Shown here in pieces: positions 53,193 to 61,475 of a stretch of 64,000 bases of DNA. Both the position numbers and the translations under genes were made by a program. Source of the DNA: CAIYQJ01 sp963717255. Lineage in GTDB: Bacteria > Chloroflexota > Limnocylindria > Limnocylindrales > CSP1-4. The notes beneath the pieces were generated by a model. The model saw only the letters and a program-made list of their open reading frames with translations. It was not told the origin of the DNA and ran no database searches. Location: contig CAVQVT010000005.1 in assembly GCA_963717255.1 (NCBI GenBank), positions 124,001-188,000 on the forward strand, read 5' to 3'. Numbering within the stretch: position 1 is the stretch's first letter; each line of letters starts with the position of its first letter.

Positions 53193-53217
53193 GCCGGGCC
53201 GAGGCCGGCGACCGCCG

Positions 53218-54075
53218 TCAGCTCGCCGGAGGCGCCCAGTCCATGAGCCACGCGTGGTCGGGGTCGATCGTGAAGTGCCAGGCGCGGTGATCCCCGGCCA
53301 TGACGTTGAGGTAGTAGCAGTCGTACCCGGCCGGTGCGCCGACCGGGTGGTAGCCGCGTGGCACGACGACGATGTCGCAGTCGGTCGGCGTCAGCGCCTC
53401 GTCGAGAGACCGGTCGGGCGTGTAGACGCGGGCGAACGCGAACCCCTGGGGCAGGGCGAACCGGTAGAAGTAGAGCTCCTCCAGGTACGCCTCGCGCGGC
53501 GGATCCTCCACGTCGTGCTTGTGCGGCGGGTAGGACGACCAGTTGCCGCCCGGCGTGAAGACCTCGAACGCGATGATCCGGCCCGCGAGGTCGCCGCCCG
53601 GCGGGAGCAGATGGTGGACGCGGCGGGCGGTCATCCCGCTTCCGCGCTCCTCCACCTTCACGTCGTCCGGCCGGATGAGCCGCGTCATGCGGACGGGGCC
53701 GGCCGGTGCGTGGGCGACGCCGACGAGCGCGGGCGTCTCGGCGAGGATCGCGACGTCCGCGCCGGGCGCGGCGAGCACCATCCCGGGCGGCGGGCCGGCG
53801 AAGACGCTCTCGCGGCCGCCCACGCCGGTCCAGGATCCGCCGGCGACCGTGCCCCCTTTGTCGTCGACCGCGTCGCCGGCCATCACGGCGGCCGACCCTT
53901 CGAGGACGAGGACGAGGACCTCGTCGCCGTCGCCGGGCCGGTCGATCCGGTCGCCGACGGCGAGGCGGTGCACGCCGAACGCAAGATAGCGCCAGCCGGC
54001 GTCCGCGGGGTCCGTGCGGACGACGACGCCGCTCGGGCCCGGCCCGGCGGCGCGGCGGAGGAGTGTCGAGGTCAC
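53218..54075 (-). CDS. iolB: 5-deoxy-glucuronate isomerase
   Basis: 285 residues, bicupin. Family marks are FEVFTPGGNWSSYPPHKHD (metal histidines), EAYLEELYFYRF and PRGYHPVGAPAGYDCYYLN. IolB converts 5-deoxy-D-glucuronate to 5-dehydro-2-deoxy-gluconate in myo-inositol breakdown. GTG start at 54075 with AAGGAAGG eight bases upstream. Last gene of the LacI-led operon; a 19-bp hairpin separates it from the gene before. No iolA, iolC, iolD or iolG lies in the window. Confidence 0.9.
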   Translation of the reverse strand: MTSTLLRRAAGPGPSGVVVRTDPADAGWRYLAFGVHRLAVGDRIDRPGDGDEVLVLVLEGSAAVMAGDAVDDKGGTVAGGSWTGVGGRESVFAGPPPGMVLAAPGADVAILAETPALVGVAHAPAGPVRMTRLIRPDDVKVEERGSGMTARRVHHLLPPGGDLAGRIIAFEVFTPGGNWSSYPPHKHDVEDPPREAYLEELYFYRFALPQGFAFARVYTPDRSLDEALTPTDCDIVVVPRGYHPVGAPAGYDCYYLNVMAGDHRAWHFTIDPDHAWLMDWAPPAS

Positions 54076-54136
54076 GATCGCACCTTCCTTGTTGCTGCCA
54101 TCGCCCGAGGCCGACACCGGCCGGGCGGCGGCGCGC

Positions 54137-54186
54137 GGCGACGACGGCGGCGGGCGCGCCCCCGGCGGCCCGCCGCCGTCGTCGCC
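54137..54186 (-). promoter_or_regulatory. Very strong intercistronic hairpin before iolB
   Basis: A perfect 19-bp inverted repeat (54137-54155 with 54168-54186, starting GGCGACGACGGCGGCGGGC) with a 12-base loop. It begins one base past the stop of the IolE-like gene. Placed inside the operon, it could act as a partial terminator or a 3'-end stabiliser that sets iolB expression apart. Confidence 0.75.
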
Positions 54187-54187
54187 G

Positions 54188-55153
54188 TCAGATGCCGAGC
54201 GAGCGGACGTACTCCCGGTTGCGGACATTGCTCTCGAAGACCATGTCGAGCGTGTCCGCCATCGTCAGGCCGCGATCCTGCTCGACGACGAGCCACCCTT
54301 CGTAGCCGACCTCGTCCAGCGCGCCCATGACCTCCGGCAGGCCGGAGTCGCCCTGGCCGAGCTCACAGAAGACGCCCCGCCGGAGCGCCTCGTGGAGGCC
54401 GACGTCATCCCGCTTGCAGTCGGCGATCACCTGCATCCGCGCGTCCTTCAGGTGGACGTGACGGATGTGGTTTCGGTACTCGCGGACGAGCGCCGCCGGG
54501 TCCGCGCCGCCGTAGCGGAGGTGGCCAGTGTCCAGGCAGAGGCCCAGGAGGGAGAGGTCCATGTGGTCGAGGACGCGCGTCACCTCGTCCGCCGTCTCGA
54601 TGTACGTGCCGGCGTGCGGATGGACGACCACGTCGAACCCCATCGACCGGGCGATCTCCGCGGCGCGATGGAGGTTGTCCATGAGGACCGGGAACCGCGC
54701 CTCGGGGATCCAGGCCTCGGGGTGCTCGGCGATCCGGCCCGAGAACTCCATCCGGAGCGGCTGGTCGAAGCCGTCGCAGAGGATCGCGAAGGGCGTGTTG
54801 CCCTCCGGCGCGGCGTCGCGGACGAGCGTCAGCGAGTCGCGGAGCCACGCGCGGTCCTCCTCTGCGTGCTCGTTCTCGCTGAAGCGCATCGGAAGGAACG
54901 AGCCGACGAGGGCCAGGTTCCGCTCGACGAGGCGCGAGCGCAGCTCGTCGGCGGTCCCGAGGAAGCCGGGCGGGCCGAGCTCCGTGCCCTCGTAGCCGCC
55001 CTTCGCGATCATGTCGAGGACCTCGAGACCCGTGGGCATCCACGCGTCGTCCTTCAAGACCTCGTCCACCCCGTAGCTGCACGGGGCGTTCGCGACCTTC
55101 ATCCGCTCGTTCGCAGGCTTCCGGCCCGCCGGGGCGAACACCATCTCGCTCAT
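54188..55153 (-). CDS. Sugar phosphate isomerase/epimerase, IolE-like TIM barrel
   Basis: 321 residues. The start MKVANAPCSYGVDEVLKDD follows the NAPxSYG pattern of inosose dehydratases (IolE). Metal-ligand segments are YEGTELGPPGFLG, VVVHPHAGTYIETADE, CLDTGHLRYGG and WLVVEQDRG. Beside IolB, dehydration of 2-keto-myo-inositol is the leading idea; an epimerase of another polyol is possible. ATGA overlap with the dehydrogenase gene. Confidence 0.85.
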   Translation of the reverse strand: MSEMVFAPAGRKPANERMKVANAPCSYGVDEVLKDDAWMPTGLEVLDMIAKGGYEGTELGPPGFLGTADELRSRLVERNLALVGSFLPMRFSENEHAEEDRAWLRDSLTLVRDAAPEGNTPFAILCDGFDQPLRMEFSGRIAEHPEAWIPEARFPVLMDNLHRAAEIARSMGFDVVVHPHAGTYIETADEVTRVLDHMDLSLLGLCLDTGHLRYGGADPAALVREYRNHIRHVHLKDARMQVIADCKRDDVGLHEALRRGVFCELGQGDSGLPEVMGALDEVGYEGWLVVEQDRGLTMADTLDMVFESNVRNREYVRSLGI

Positions 55154-56151
55154 GGGACGATCACCACCTTCGTCGCCTCGCCGGACCGGAGCCGGCCGAG
55201 GCCTTCGAGCGCGTCTGCGAGCGGCACGATGTCGCTCACGATCGGCTTCAGGTTGAGGGAGCCGGACTCGATCATCCGGATGGCCGCCGGGAATGTGAAG
55301 TGCGTGATGTACGTCCCGAAGATGCCGATGCTCTTCTCCGTGATGACCACTTGCCGTATCGGCACCACCGCGTTCTGGTTCATCCCGAACACGACGATGC
55401 GCGCGCCCATCGCCGCGACGTCGATCGCGTCACCCAGGGCGCTGCCCACGGCGTCGGCGACGACGTCGGCACCGAGTGGGAGGATCTCCGCGCGCCGTGC
55501 GGCGAACTCCTCCGGCGACAGCGCGTGGTCGGCGCCGACCTCCAGCGCGACGGCGCGACGCCGGGGATTCGGCTCGACGACGACGATCGGGCTCGCGCCC
55601 GAAGCGCGGAACACGGCCACGAACAGGAGACCGATCGCCCCCGCGCCGTACACGACGGCCGATTCGCCGGGCCGGATCGCCGCCCGGTTCGTGGCATTCA
55701 CGACGCACGCGAGCGGCTCGGTGAGCGAGGCGATCTCGGCAGGGACGTCGTCGGCGATCGGGAACGCGCACGCGGCCGGGGCAGCGACGTATTCGGCGAG
55801 CGCCCCGTCGCGGTACACGCCCAGCGCGACGATGTTCGTGCAGTTGGCCGGCCGGCCGGCGCGGCAGAAGGCGCACGAGCCGCACTTGGGGTCCGGGTCG
55901 ACCACCACCCGCTGGCCGATCTCGACACCCGTCGCCGCGTCTCCGACGGCCGTGATACGGCCGACGAACTCGTGGCCGAGCACGACGGGCGGCGTGGATG
56001 GATGACCGGGCGGGACGTTCGCGATCTGGACGTCGCTCCCGCAGATGCCGCACGCCTCGACGCGGACCACCACCTCGCCCGGCGCCGGGACGGGCTCCGG
56101 GACCTCCTCGACGCGCACGACGCCGCCCCCGTGGAAGACCGCCGCGAGCAT
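55150..56151 (-). CDS. Zinc-dependent alcohol dehydrogenase (sorbitol/threonine dehydrogenase-like)
   Basis: 333 residues, medium-chain dehydrogenase. Catalytic zinc: Cys in EACGICGSDV and His/Glu in VLGHEFVG. Structural zinc: four cysteines in CGSCAFCRAGRPANC. NAD(P) fold: VVYGAGAIGLLFVAVFRASG. It probably oxidises a polyol (inositol, sorbitol or similar) to the ketose that the next enzyme uses. GAGGTGGGTG precedes ATG 56151. Confidence 0.88.
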   Translation of the reverse strand: MLAAVFHGGGVVRVEEVPEPVPAPGEVVVRVEACGICGSDVQIANVPPGHPSTPPVVLGHEFVGRITAVGDAATGVEIGQRVVVDPDPKCGSCAFCRAGRPANCTNIVALGVYRDGALAEYVAAPAACAFPIADDVPAEIASLTEPLACVVNATNRAAIRPGESAVVYGAGAIGLLFVAVFRASGASPIVVVEPNPRRRAVALEVGADHALSPEEFAARRAEILPLGADVVADAVGSALGDAIDVAAMGARIVVFGMNQNAVVPIRQVVITEKSIGIFGTYITHFTFPAAIRMIESGSLNLKPIVSDIVPLADALEGLGRLRSGEATKVVIVP

Positions 56152-57017
56152 CACCCACCTCCCCGGACGCGCCGGACGACCGCCCGGCCGGCCCGCCGTC
56201 CGCGGGTCGCGACGAGCGTGATGAGGCCGAGGACGAGGATCGTCCCGACCATGACCAGGGTGGCGACGGCGTTCACCTCCGGCGTCACCCCGAACTTGAT
56301 CTGCGTATAGATGTAGACCGGCAGCGTCAGTTGAGAGCCGACAGTGAAGAAGGTCACGACGAACTCGTCGATCGAGAGCGTGATCGAGATGAGCGCGGCG
56401 GCGAGGATCGCCGGCGCGATGAGCGGCAGCACGATCCGCCGGATCACCGTCGCCGGGCCCGCCCCGAGGTCGGCCGCGGCCCACTCGAGCCGCGAGTCGA
56501 ATCCCTGGAGACGCGCCGCCACGATGAGGATGACGAACGGCATGGTGAGGACGAGGTGGCCCGCGATGACCGTCATCTGCGAGAGCTGGATGTGCAGCGT
56601 CCCGGCCAGGAAGACGACCAGCCCGACGCCGATGAGGATGCCGGGCAGCATGATCGGCATCGTGAAGGCCACGCGCGCCGCGTTGGGCCAGCGGGTCCCG
56701 CCGCGGACGAGCGGGAACGCGGCCATCGTCCCGACCAGCGTGGCGACGGCGGCCACGACGACCGCGATGACGATCGAGTTGGCGACCGCCCCGATCAGCT
56801 GGCTGTTCTCCGGCAGCGCGGCGTACCAGTCGAGCGTGAAGCCCGTGAACGGGAGGCCAGGCGTGCGACTGTCCTCGAAGCTGAACAGCACGAGGAACGC
56901 GATCGGCACGTAGAGGAACACGAAGACGGCGAACGCCCACGCGCGGAAAGCGTTGCGCGTCGCCCGCGAGCGGCGGCTCACCGGCATCGTCTCGAGGCGG
57001 TCCATCGCCTTCGCCAT
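56151..57017 (-). CDS. ABC transporter permease, PotC-like
   Basis: 288 residues, six helices and the EAA loop around EWAAADLGAGPATVIRRIVLPL. Belongs to the spermidine/putrescine-type (PotC) group by its TLSIDEFVVTFFTVG segment. One-base overlap with the dehydrogenase; nine bases after the other permease. Confidence 0.9.
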   Translation of the reverse strand: MAKAMDRLETMPVSRRSRATRNAFRAWAFAVFVFLYVPIAFLVLFSFEDSRTPGLPFTGFTLDWYAALPENSQLIGAVANSIVIAVVVAAVATLVGTMAAFPLVRGGTRWPNAARVAFTMPIMLPGILIGVGLVVFLAGTLHIQLSQMTVIAGHLVLTMPFVILIVAARLQGFDSRLEWAAADLGAGPATVIRRIVLPLIAPAILAAALISITLSIDEFVVTFFTVGSQLTLPVYIYTQIKFGVTPEVNAVATLVMVGTILVLGLITLVATRGRRAGRAVVRRVRGGG

Positions 57018-57025
57018 CGCCGCCC

Positions 57026-57940
57026 CTACAACTTCGTCACGACGTCGTCGAGCTGCAGGTAGCGCCGGAATGCGACGAGCAGCAGGATGATGAACGCCGC
57101 GATGATGAACGAGGCCGCGGCCATCGCCGGGAAGGCGCCGCCGCGGTAGAAGTTCACGATGAGGTTCCCGATGAGCACGCCCTTCGTGCCGCCCACGAGC
57201 GTCGGCGTCAGGTACTCGCCGATGATCGGGATGAAGACGAAGATCATCGCCGTGATGAACCCGGGCCGGACCTGTGGGAGCAGGATCCGGCGCATCGCGC
57301 GGAGCGGCGTCGCGCCGAGGTCCTGGGCTGCCGTCAGCTGGGTGAAGTCGAACTTCTCCAGCGACGAGTAGAGCGAGAGGGCGGCGAAGGGGAAGTAGAC
57401 GTACGTGAGGACGATGAAGACCCCCACGTCGTTGTACAGGAAGATGTCGAGCGGCTGGCTGGTGAGGTGGAGCTGCATGAGCAGCCAGTTGAGCGCCCCC
57501 TTCTCGCCGAGGATCGCCTGCCAGGCGTACACGCGGACGAGGTAGCTCGACCAGAAGGGGATGATCACGGCGAGCAGCACGACGCGCTGCCATCGGGTGG
57601 ACACGTACCTCGCGAGGAAGTAGGCGAACGGGAATGCCATCCCGATCCCGGCCGCCGTGACGAGCACGGCCATCAGGACCGTCTTGAGGAACGTGCGGAT
57701 GTACGTGTCCGTCTGGAAGAACTTCAGGTAGTTCTGCAGCGTCCAGGTCGGGATCAGCTGGAGGTTCTGCACTGTCCAGAACGAGTAGACGAAGACGATC
57801 GCGAGTGGGATGAAGAAGAGGAAGAGCAGGACGGCCGCGGCCGGCCCGAACGGCCAGAGCCGTCCGAGCGCGGTCGCGCGGCTCCCGGCGTGGGCCTCGG
57901 CCGGCGGGTCCGCCGTGGACCCGCCGGCCCGTGCGGTCAT
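57026..57940 (-). CDS. ABC transporter permease, PotB-like
   Basis: 304 residues, six helices and EAA loop around TAAQDLGATPLRAMRRILLPQ. It has the PotB mark PFWSSYLVRVYAWQAILGEKG. ATG 57940. Forms the channel with the PotC-like protein. Confidence 0.9.
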   Translation of the reverse strand: MTARAGGSTADPPAEAHAGSRATALGRLWPFGPAAAVLLFLFFIPLAIVFVYSFWTVQNLQLIPTWTLQNYLKFFQTDTYIRTFLKTVLMAVLVTAAGIGMAFPFAYFLARYVSTRWQRVVLLAVIIPFWSSYLVRVYAWQAILGEKGALNWLLMQLHLTSQPLDIFLYNDVGVFIVLTYVYFPFAALSLYSSLEKFDFTQLTAAQDLGATPLRAMRRILLPQVRPGFITAMIFVFIPIIGEYLTPTLVGGTKGVLIGNLIVNFYRGGAFPAMAAASFIIAAFIILLLVAFRRYLQLDDVVTKL

Positions 57941-57974
57941 CGCGGGACCCTGACGGTCGCGCGGCGACCGGCCA

Positions 57975-59105
57975 TCAGCCGCCGAAGACCTCGTTGAAGG
58001 CGCTGATGTACGCATCCGTGTTCCCGGCCGGGCCCTTGAGCTTCATCTTGAGCGCGAGCTCCGGCTGGTTGTAGAGGTAGCGGTCCGCCTTGTCCTTGTG
58101 GCCGCCGTCCACGAGCAGCTGGTAGGCCTTCTCGTTCAGGAGCGGCCGCCCGTTGTCGAGGAAGTTCTGGGCGACCCACTCGGCCTGCGCCGCGGCCTCG
58201 AGGTATGGCTTGACGAGCGCCTTGTTCGCGCCCTCCTTGACGGTCATCTCGCCGTCGATGAAGCCGGTGGTCCCCTCCTTGGGGATCATGGCGACGACCT
58301 CGGGACCGCCGGCGTCCTTCACGCGGTCGGGGGCACCGAGGTTCTGCGTGCCGATCCAGGCCTCCTCGGAGGCGAGGGCGGAGACGGTCTCGTTGTTCTG
58401 CTGCACGAGCTTGTAGACGTTCGGCTTGAGCTTCCGCAGCCAGTCCTGCGCCGTCTTCAGCTCGGCGTCGGTCATGTTGTAGATGTCCTTCGCCCCCGTT
58501 GCGATCCCGGCGAACAGCATGATGTCCGTCGGCTGGTTCTCCATGACGACCTTCCCGGCGTACTTCGGGTCGATCATCACCTCCCAGGAATCGGGGGCGG
58601 GACTCACGTGCTTCGGGTTGTAGACGACCTGGATCGGCGACCACCCCCACGGATAGGCGAGATAGCCGGCCGGCGTCGTCCAGAAGTCGAACGACCGCGC
58701 CATCGAGTAGAGCTGCTTGGCGACCTCGAAGCTGTTGATGTCGACGGCCTCGATCAACCCGGCGTCGTCGTACTTGGGGACCCAGAGGGCGTCGCCGGAG
58801 ACGAGGTCGAGCTGGCCCTTCACCTGGCTGAGCTTGTTGAAGCCGTCGATGTTGTCGGCGAGCTCGCTCACGTTGACCGAGATGCCGGTCTGTTCCTTGA
58901 CGGCGGCGAGCGCGGCCTCGCCGAAGTGGTCGCTCCACGTGAGGAAGTTGATCGACCCACCCGCGGGGGCCGACCCGGCCGGGGCCGACGCGACCGCGGA
59001 CGCGGCCGGCGACGACGACCCGGTCGAGCACGCCGCGAGCGCGAGCCCGCCCGCGGCGACGCCCGAGATCTTCAGGAACTCCCGACGCGAGTGACGCTGC
59101 ACCAT
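57975..59105 (-). CDS. Extracellular solute-binding protein, PotD-like, Tat lipoprotein
   Basis: 376 residues. Twin-arginine signal RREFLKISG, then a lipobox (LALAACSTG), so it is exported folded and lipid-anchored. The binding fold is the PotD/spermidine type (INFLTWSDHFGEAALAAVKE, VSGDALWVPKYDDAGLIEAV, WGWSPIQVVYNPKHVSP). Its gene neighbours are polyol enzymes, so the ligand need not be a polyamine. GGGGAGGAG precedes ATG 59105. Confidence 0.9.
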   Translation of the reverse strand: MVQRHSRREFLKISGVAAGGLALAACSTGSSSPAASAVASAPAGSAPAGGSINFLTWSDHFGEAALAAVKEQTGISVNVSELADNIDGFNKLSQVKGQLDLVSGDALWVPKYDDAGLIEAVDINSFEVAKQLYSMARSFDFWTTPAGYLAYPWGWSPIQVVYNPKHVSPAPDSWEVMIDPKYAGKVVMENQPTDIMLFAGIATGAKDIYNMTDAELKTAQDWLRKLKPNVYKLVQQNNETVSALASEEAWIGTQNLGAPDRVKDAGGPEVVAMIPKEGTTGFIDGEMTVKEGANKALVKPYLEAAAQAEWVAQNFLDNGRPLLNEKAYQLLVDGGHKDKADRYLYNQPELALKMKLKGPAGNTDAYISAFNEVFGG

Positions 59106-59160
59106 GACCGAGACCTCCTCCCCGGGTCGTCGCGAGCCTCCGCGCGCGATCGACCCGACT

Positions 59161-60264
59161 TCAGCCCTGACGGATGACGATCGATTCGGCGGTCGACCAC
59201 CAGGCGGACACCTCCTCGTCGAGGAGGCCGCCGAGGGCCGCGGCGCGCGACCTCTCGGCATGGGGGCGCGACGCGACGATCTCGCCGGCCGCGGTGGCGA
59301 CGGTCACGCGCGTGAGGTCGCCGAGAAAGGAGACACCGATCGCCCGGCCGCGGACGATCGACCACCCCGGGCCCGACGGCGGCTCGAGGCCGACGTCGAC
59401 GCACTCGGGACGGATCATGACGGTGGCCTCGTCGCCGATCGCGAGCGAGGCGGTGGCGGCGGGGAGCGCCACGCGCTCGCCGCCTTCCAGCTCGAGCGCC
59501 GGGCCGTCCGGCCCGGCGCTGGGTCGGCCGGTGACGAAGTTCGACTCGCCGATGAAGTCGGCGACGAACCGGTCGGCCGGCTGGTAGTAGATCTCCCGCG
59601 GCGTCCCCTCCTGGACGACGCGGCCGGCGTCCATCACGGCGATCCGCGTCGCCATCGAGAGCGCCTCTCCCTGGTCGTGCGTGACGAAGACGAACGTCGT
59701 CCGCACCTGGCGGTGGATCCGCGCGAGCTCGACCTGCATCTGCTTGCGCAGCTTGAGGTCGAGGGCCCCGAGCGGCTCGTCGAGGAGCAGCACGGCGGGC
59801 CGCTTCACGAGCGCCCGCGCGAGCGCGACGCGCTGCTGCTGGCCGCCGGACAGCTGCTGCGGGAGTCGGTCCTTCAGGGCGAGGAGCCCCACGAGGTCGA
59901 GGTACTCGTCCACGCGCCGGGCGACGTCCGGCCCCTTCACCCCGTCCATCTCGAGCCCGAAGGCCACGTTCCGGGCGACCGACATGTGCGGGAAGAGCGC
60001 GTAGTTCTGGAAGACCGTGTTCACGTTCCGGCGATGGGGCGGGAGGTCGTTCACGCGCTGCCCCTCGATCCGGAGCTCACCGGACGTCAGCGGCACGAAC
60101 CCGCCGATCAGGTTCAGCGTCGTGGTCTTCCCACAGCCGGACGGCCCGAGGAGGCAGTAGAACTCGCCCGGAGCGATCCGCATCGAGACGTCGTCGAGCG
60201 CGACGGTGTCGCCGTAACGCTTCGTCGCGTGGACCAGCTCGATCGCGGGTCGGTCGTCAGGCAC
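59161..60264 (-). CDS. ABC transporter ATP-binding protein, PotA-like
   Basis: 367 residues. Walker A LLGPSGCGKTTT, Q-loop VFQNYALFPHMSV, signature LSGGQQQRVALARAL, Walker B VLLLDEPLGALD, then a TOBE domain (ESNFVTGRPSAGPDGPALEL, MIRPECVDVG). GTG start overlapping the end of the LacI gene by eight bases. Confidence 0.92.
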   Translation of the reverse strand: MPDDRPAIELVHATKRYGDTVALDDVSMRIAPGEFYCLLGPSGCGKTTTLNLIGGFVPLTSGELRIEGQRVNDLPPHRRNVNTVFQNYALFPHMSVARNVAFGLEMDGVKGPDVARRVDEYLDLVGLLALKDRLPQQLSGGQQQRVALARALVKRPAVLLLDEPLGALDLKLRKQMQVELARIHRQVRTTFVFVTHDQGEALSMATRIAVMDAGRVVQEGTPREIYYQPADRFVADFIGESNFVTGRPSAGPDGPALELEGGERVALPAATASLAIGDEATVMIRPECVDVGLEPPSGPGWSIVRGRAIGVSFLGDLTRVTVATAAGEIVASRPHAERSRAAALGGLLDEEVSAWWSTAESIVIRQG

Positions 60265-61318
60265 CGGGCGCCACCTCCCCCGCCGGGCCGCCGCGGACCC
60301 TGGTGCTCTCGCGGACCGCGAGCGCCACCGGGAGCGTCTCGGCCTCGGGCATCGTACCCGTCTGGATGGCGGAGATGAGGATGGCGGCCGCACGTCGCCC
60401 CATCTCGAACGCCGGTGTGACCACCGTCGTGAGCCGCGGATTCGAGATCTCGGCGAAGGGGATCCCGTCGAATCCCACCACCCCGACGTCTTCGGGGACA
60501 CGCACGCCGCGCGCCCGCAGGCCGTCGAGCACCGAGAGCGCGAGCTTGTCGTCGAAGCAGACGAGGACGTCGGGGAGCGACCGCGTGATCTCGATGACGA
60601 CCGCCCCGGGCGCGCGCCAGGCCCCATCGGGCGCCGACACCCACCGGACCCCCAACGGCGACGCCCCGCCCGCCAGCGCCCGCTCGAGGGCGCGCCGGCG
60701 GACCACGTCCGACGTCCGCGTCCCGTCACCCACGTACGCCACGTCGCGGTAGCCGCACGCGACGAGGTGGGCGGCGATCGCCTGCATCCCGGCAACGTCG
60801 TCGGTCCTGAGCACGCCCCGCACCCGGGTCTGCCGGTCGCGGGGGAGGCGCGGGCTGTCGGGCTGCACGATGACGACCCTGCCCCCCGGGACGAGCCGCC
60901 GGGCGGTCGTGGGGTCGAGGAGCGTCGACGCGATCGCCGCGCCGTCGGCCGCATTCTCGGCGAAGAGCCGGAGGGAGCGGCGCTCCCGCGCGTCGTCGCC
61001 CTGGCCTGCGGCGAACGTCACCGCGTAGCCGCCCCGGGCCGCCTCGTCCTCGAAGCCCGCGGCGACGAGGCCATGGACCGGATCGCTGAGGTCGGCGAGC
61101 AGCAGGCCGAGCGTGCGCGTCCGCCGAACGCGAAGGCTCCGTGCGGTCGCGTTGGGGACGTAGCGCAGGTCGGCCGCGGCAGCGCGGACGGCCCGGCGTG
61201 TCGCCGCGCTGATGCGCCGATCCTCGGCGAGGGCTCGCGAGGCGGTCGAGACCGAGACGCCGACGCGCCGGGCGACATCGCCGAGGACCACGCGCTCGCC
61301 GGCGGCTCTGCGCGTCAT
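60257..61318 (-). CDS. LacI family transcriptional regulator
   Basis: 353 residues. N-terminal HTH (VVLGDVARRVGVSVSTASRALAED, hinge YVPNATARSLRVRRT) and a periplasmic-binding-like sensor domain (RTLGLLLADLSDPVHGLV onward to VVGFDGIPFAEISNPRLTTV). ATG 61318 is chosen because an upstream in-frame ATG (61393) lies at or before the predicted transcription start. First gene of the transporter-polyol operon, with a palindromic operator at its own start site, so it probably represses the whole unit until an inducer (a polyol?) binds. Confidence 0.9.
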   Translation of the reverse strand: MTRRAAGERVVLGDVARRVGVSVSTASRALAEDRRISAATRRAVRAAAADLRYVPNATARSLRVRRTRTLGLLLADLSDPVHGLVAAGFEDEAARGGYAVTFAAGQGDDARERRSLRLFAENAADGAAIASTLLDPTTARRLVPGGRVVIVQPDSPRLPRDRQTRVRGVLRTDDVAGMQAIAAHLVACGYRDVAYVGDGTRTSDVVRRRALERALAGGASPLGVRWVSAPDGAWRAPGAVVIEITRSLPDVLVCFDDKLALSVLDGLRARGVRVPEDVGVVGFDGIPFAEISNPRLTTVVTPAFEMGRRAAAILISAIQTGTMPEAETLPVALAVRESTRVRGGPAGEVAPGA

Positions 61319-61379
61319 CAGGCCCGCGGCCCGCCGAGGGCGTCCCGACCGGTTCCGGGCATGCTGGCTCCATCCCTGC

Positions 61380-61391
61380 GCAACCGATTGC
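61380..61391 (-). promoter_or_regulatory. LacI-family operator GCAATCGGTTGC
   Basis: GCAA and TTGC arms around a central CG pair, the usual LacI-family layout. It sits 4-16 bases past the -10, on the transcription start, so a bound repressor would block initiation. Confidence 0.7.
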
Positions 61392-61395
61392 ACGC

Positions 61396-61425
61396 ACCGT
61401 AGCAGCGAGGGGATGACCGGGTCAA
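61396..61425 (-). promoter_or_regulatory. Promoter of the lacI-pot-iol operon
   Basis: TTGACC (-35, 61420-61425) and TACGGT (-10, 61396-61401) with an 18-base spacer on the minus strand, the best two-box promoter in the window. Confidence 0.7.
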
Positions 61426-61475
61426 GGGGGCAGCTCGCTCACGCTGCGATCGCAGGACCTGTGCCGGGACGCGCG

